In this document: piece by piece, positions 61,299-64,000 of the stretch
How the letters are laid out: each line of letters opens with the position of its first letter
How positions within the stretch are numbered: position 1 is the stretch's first letter
DNA from: Paraburkholderia panacisoli
Lineage (GTDB): Bacteria; Pseudomonadota; Gammaproteobacteria; Burkholderiales; Burkholderiaceae
Reading direction: 5' to 3'
Length of the DNA: 64,000 nt
Assembly (NCBI RefSeq): GCF_008369935.1
Contig: NZ_VTUZ01000045.1
Coordinates: 1 to 64,000 of the forward strand
Made by a program: the position numbers and the translations under genes
The notes under the pieces: model-generated
What the model was told of the DNA's origin: nothing
Databases searched by the model: none
Seen by the model: the letters and a program-made list of their open reading frames with translations, nothing else

Positions 61299-61589
61299 TC
61301 AGGCAATCTTCGACACGACGCGAATCTCCGCGTGTTCGACCCAATCCGCCACAGCCTTCCTGTAAGCCGCGATGTGCGCGGATTTCGCGTGCGCCGCGAG
61401 CGCCTCCTGACTCTCCCACCGCTCGACGAACACAAACCGGCGCGGCTCCTGCACGTCGCGATGCAGGTCGTACTGAAGCGCGCCTGGCTCCTTGCGCGTC
61501 GGCCCGACAATACCTTCGAGCGCCTGACGCAGCTGCTCCTCATAGCCCGGCTTCGCCACCGAGATTGCCACCACCGCGACTTCCGACAT
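61299..61589 (-). CDS. antibiotic biosynthesis monooxygenase (ABM) domain protein
   Basis: 96 residues, the single-domain ABM fold: VVAISVAKPGYEEQLRQALE, PTRKEPGALQYDLHRDVQEP, RRFVFVERWESQEALAAHAK and AYRKAVADWVEHAEIRVV. Members (YgiN-type quinol monooxygenases) are dimeric ferredoxin-like enzymes that oxidise quinols or small phenolics without a cofactor. The substrate is unknown here. AAAGGGGGCAAGC precedes ATG 61589. Confidence 0.87.
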   Translation of the reverse strand: MSEVAVVAISVAKPGYEEQLRQALEGIVGPTRKEPGALQYDLHRDVQEPRRFVFVERWESQEALAAHAKSAHIAAYRKAVADWVEHAEIRVVSKIA

Positions 61590-62111
61590 GCTTGCCCCCT
61601 TTCACGAAAAACAGCAGCATACCCGCCGTCCAACCAACCCGTTGGCGAGCGCCGAATGTGCGCCTGGCAACACATGGCGAAACATGGGAGAACTTGCGCC
61701 GCGTTAAGCACCGTCCGCGCCTGGAGTTTGGCGGGCGGCCACTTACCGCCCTGTTACGCTCGCCTTCATGCAGGCAACTGATTGCGATTGAGAATCGGTC
61801 TCACGCGAGGCAAGCGCGCGCGAACCCCTGGCGCGGGTTCGCGCGACGTGCTGCCGGACAGGCCCTCGGCGACCGGTTTGCCTGGCCAGTTCGCCAGTCC
61901 AAAGTTTGTGACTACCCGCACATTCATGGGAATTGCAAACTGCTAGACTGGTCTTGACTTTTTGACCAATTCCGCCGGAGTCCAGCATGGCTGGCATCCC
62001 TCTCCGCGTTCATGGGATTCACCGGATTCGCCCTGCCTACGCGGGGGCTGTGCATCCATTGCGCGCCGAACGGATTTGCGCGCCCCGTCATCCGCTAGCC
62101 GCGAAGTCTCC
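61590..62111. other. intergenic upstream of EAL gene
   Basis: About 520 bases between divergently read genes, with no supported gene. An open frame runs into the EAL gene from 61962, but its residues are not protein-like until the start at 62112. Promoters of both genes are presumably here. Confidence 0.45.
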
Positions 62112-63431
62112 ATGTCTACTCTCGTATCCGCTTCTATGCCATCCGCCAGCGAATTGACCCTGAGCGGCCTGCTTCCGCATCTGGTGCGCGGCGAGTCCGG
62201 CTGGACCGCGACGTGGCGCGCGCTGACTTTGCACAGCGTGTTCCAGCCGGTGGTGTCGGTCACGCATCAATGCGTGGTCGGCTACGAGGGGTTGCTTCGC
62301 GCGTTCGATCCGGTCGGTCTGCCGGTGTCGCCCGAAGTGCTCTTTTCCGGCACCCGCTCGGCCGCCGATGCACGCGAACTCGACCGCATCGCCCGCTGCC
62401 TGCATGTGGCGAATTTCATGGAGCAAGGCATCACCACGGGCTGGCTGTTCCTGAACACGCGCCCGCAGGTATTCGAGACCGGCTGGCCGCAACGCGCTTT
62501 CATCGATGAACTCTCCGCGCATTTCGGGCTGCCGCAGGAGCGCATCGTGATCGAGGTGCTGGAGCAGCCCGCCGACGACGAGTCCGCCGTCGCCAGCATG
62601 CTCGCCGCGTCGCAGCCGCGCGACTTCCTGATCGCGATCGACGACTTCGGCACCGGCTTTTCGAATTTCGACCGGGTGTGGCGGTTCCGCCCCGACATCG
62701 TCAAGCTCGACCGTTCGCTGGTGGCGCGCGCGGGCAAGCGTGAGGGCGACGATTCGCTGATCGGCCACCTGATCGCGATGCTCCATCAGTCCGGCACGCT
62801 GGTGCTAGCCGAGGGCGTCGAGACGGATGAGGAGCTGATGATCCTGATGCAGGCCGACGTCGATTTCGTGCAGGGTTTCTGGCTCGGCCAGCCGAAGAGT
62901 TCGGTGCGGGCGGCATGCGCGAAGGTGCCGGCGCTGATCGAGTCGATCTGGAGCAAATTCGCCGACTACGAGCGCGCGCACGCCGGCCACCAGCGGCTCG
63001 GCTTCGAAGGATTCGCGGAGGCGGTGCTGACCGCCGTCGACACCTTCAAGGCAACCGGCGATCTGCGCCAGGCCGCGCAAAAAATGTGGCATCTGCGCGA
63101 AGCACGCCGGGTGTTCATCACCGACGGCCTGGGTGAGCAGACCCAGCCATCGATCACGGCCGCGTCGGTGCCGCCGCCTCCGCTGCGGCTCGCCCCGCTC
63201 TATTGCGAGTCGCGCAGCAACTGGTCGCGGCGCGCCTATTTCAAGCATGCACTCGCTGCGCCCGGACGCGTCGCGATGATGGGGCCGCATTATTCGCTCG
63301 CGGATGGTCAGGACTGCTACACCGCGGCCATTGCGTTCGAACGTGACGGCACGCATGTGCTGTGCGTCGATTTCGTGCCGACCGCATCGAACACGGATGC
63401 GCGTCCCGCCGGCCGCGGCGGCAAGCGCTAG
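62112..63431 (+). CDS. EAL-domain cyclic-di-GMP phosphodiesterase with extra C-terminal domain
   Basis: 439 residues. EAL domain at about 40-270: SVFQPVVSVTHQCVVGYEGL (the EAL motif reads EGL, with catalytic Glu59), LFLNTRPQVF (Asn115), IVIEVLEQ (Glu148), IAIDDFGTGFSNFDRV (Asp177/178), PDIVKLDRSL (Lys198, Asp200), LVLAEGVETDEE (Glu234) and FVQGFWLGQP (Gln254). The metal and general-base residues are therefore present, and hydrolysis of c-di-GMP to pGpG is plausible. Residues 270-439 form another domain ending MMGPHYSLADGQDC, then HVLCVDF, whose family I do not know; it may sense a signal. No GGDEF domain and no membrane helix. Confidence 0.87.
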   Translation: MSTLVSASMPSASELTLSGLLPHLVRGESGWTATWRALTLHSVFQPVVSVTHQCVVGYEGLLRAFDPVGLPVSPEVLFSGTRSAADARELDRIARCLHVANFMEQGITTGWLFLNTRPQVFETGWPQRAFIDELSAHFGLPQERIVIEVLEQPADDESAVASMLAASQPRDFLIAIDDFGTGFSNFDRVWRFRPDIVKLDRSLVARAGKREGDDSLIGHLIAMLHQSGTLVLAEGVETDEELMILMQADVDFVQGFWLGQPKSSVRAACAKVPALIESIWSKFADYERAHAGHQRLGFEGFAEAVLTAVDTFKATGDLRQAAQKMWHLREARRVFITDGLGEQTQPSITAASVPPPPLRLAPLYCESRSNWSRRAYFKHALAAPGRVAMMGPHYSLADGQDCYTAAIAFERDGTHVLCVDFVPTASNTDARPAGRGGKR

Positions 63432-63434
63432 TCG

Positions 63435-63839
63435 CTAGTCGTCCACCCGGCCACGGCCGGTTTTGATCTCGCTGCGTTTGGCCTTGCTCTCCAGACGGCG
63501 CCGGTTCGACGCACGCGTCGGCCGGGTCGCGACGCGCTGCTTGCGCGTCACGCTGACGCTTTCGATCAGTTCGTCGAGCCGCGCCAGCGCCGCCGCGCGG
63601 TTCATCTCCTGGGTCCGATGCTCCTGCGCCTTGATGATTACGACGCCGTCGCGCGTGAGCCGGTGATCGGACAGCGCGAGCAGGCGCATCTTCAGCACTT
63701 CCGGCAGCGACGAAGCGTGCACGTCGAAACGCAGATGAATCGCGCTCGAAACCTTGTTGACGTTCTGGCCGCCCGCTCCCTGCGCGCGCACGGCGGTCAA
63801 TTCGATTTCGTTCGGCGGGATCGGATAACGGGATGTCAT
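63435..63839 (-). CDS. arfB: alternative ribosome-rescue factor ArfB (peptidyl-tRNA hydrolase)
   Basis: 134 residues. The RF-type catalytic loop RAQGAGGQNVNKVSSAIHL holds the GGQ motif at about residues 23-25, and the C-terminus is a basic Arg/Lys-rich tail (RKQRVATRPTRASNRRRLES) that enters the empty mRNA channel of stalled ribosomes. It hydrolyses peptidyl-tRNA to free non-stop ribosomes. It is tail-to-tail with the EAL gene, 3 bases apart. Confidence 0.94.
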   Translation of the reverse strand: MTSRYPIPPNEIELTAVRAQGAGGQNVNKVSSAIHLRFDVHASSLPEVLKMRLLALSDHRLTRDGVVIIKAQEHRTQEMNRAAALARLDELIESVSVTRKQRVATRPTRASNRRRLESKAKRSEIKTGRGRVDD

Positions 63840-64000
63840 GAGGCTGGCTCGGGCTAGGAGACGTAAGTGTACACAGCGCGATGGACGGCGCTTGCCGCCG
63901 GCTACGCATCATCGGCGACCGGGCGCGGCGGCCGATGGGAAAAACTTCTTGCATTGCCAAGGCGGCCTCGTCAATACTGCGCTATTCGCTTACAGCGTAA

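Overview
The window looks like a stretch of the main chromosome of a Paraburkholderia/Burkholderia-type betaproteobacterium. The evidence is high GC with strong third-position G/C bias, the scpB-rluB / rimP-nusA-infB-rbfA-truB / typA / odhA-odhB-odhL order, an extra Hfq with a very long tail, DUF2968 and other proteins typical of that group, and alanine/arginine-rich extensions on housekeeping proteins.

Layout. 1-3.2 kb is a decayed accessory stretch: a possible gene tail, an MFS sugar-acid-type transporter and a 67-codon stump of an enolase-superfamily gene. 3.2-8.6 kb holds threonine aldolase, an arylamine N-acetyltransferase of visibly lower GC, a ClC channel and an SHS-type MFS carrier. 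8.9-19.8 kb is a lipid-oxidation block: a TetR regulator, then FadE-type acyl-CoA dehydrogenase, two-domain FabG-type reductase, MaoC hydratase, thiolase, acyl-CoA ligase and an exported DUF1571 protein. It covers every step of beta-oxidation without a FadB. 19.8-23.6 kb, on the minus strand, is a compact unit: mini-lipoprotein, ECF sigma factor, anti-sigma factor, a 4-cresol-dehydrogenase-like flavoprotein and a twin-arginine exported protein. 23.9-29.3 kb carries an Hfq variant, small proteins, DUF2968, a broken ShlB/FhaC-type secretion pore, DUF2147 and a solo transposase-like DUF4096 gene.

29.5-54.3 kb is largely core: zapE; the 2-oxoglutarate dehydrogenase operon odhA-odhB-odhL; typA; a MarR-regulated tripartite EmrAB-type efflux operon; the rimP-nusA-infB-rbfA-truB translation operon; rluB and scpB. 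54.6-64 kb is mixed: an aminotransferase, a LysR regulator with a decayed partial copy of its own 3' end beside it, a second solo DUF4096 gene preceded by a near-consensus sigma-54 promoter and an NtrC-like site, several small exported or hypothetical proteins, a candidate sRNA, a DUF218 membrane protein, an ABM monooxygenase, an EAL-domain protein and ArfB.

The most interesting items are: (1) the two solo DUF4096 proteins, which keep only the N-terminal transposase domain and appear to have become cellular genes, one with a sigma-54/NtrC-like control region; (2) the Hfq variant with a changed proximal RNA-binding motif, a one-residue insertion and a repeat-rich tail; (3) the ECF sigma/flavoenzyme/Tat-protein operon; (4) two near-identical-geometry intra-operon hairpins, after odhB and after infB; (5) the candidate sRNA near 58.7 kb. 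No rRNA, tRNA, CRISPR array or complete insertion sequence was seen.
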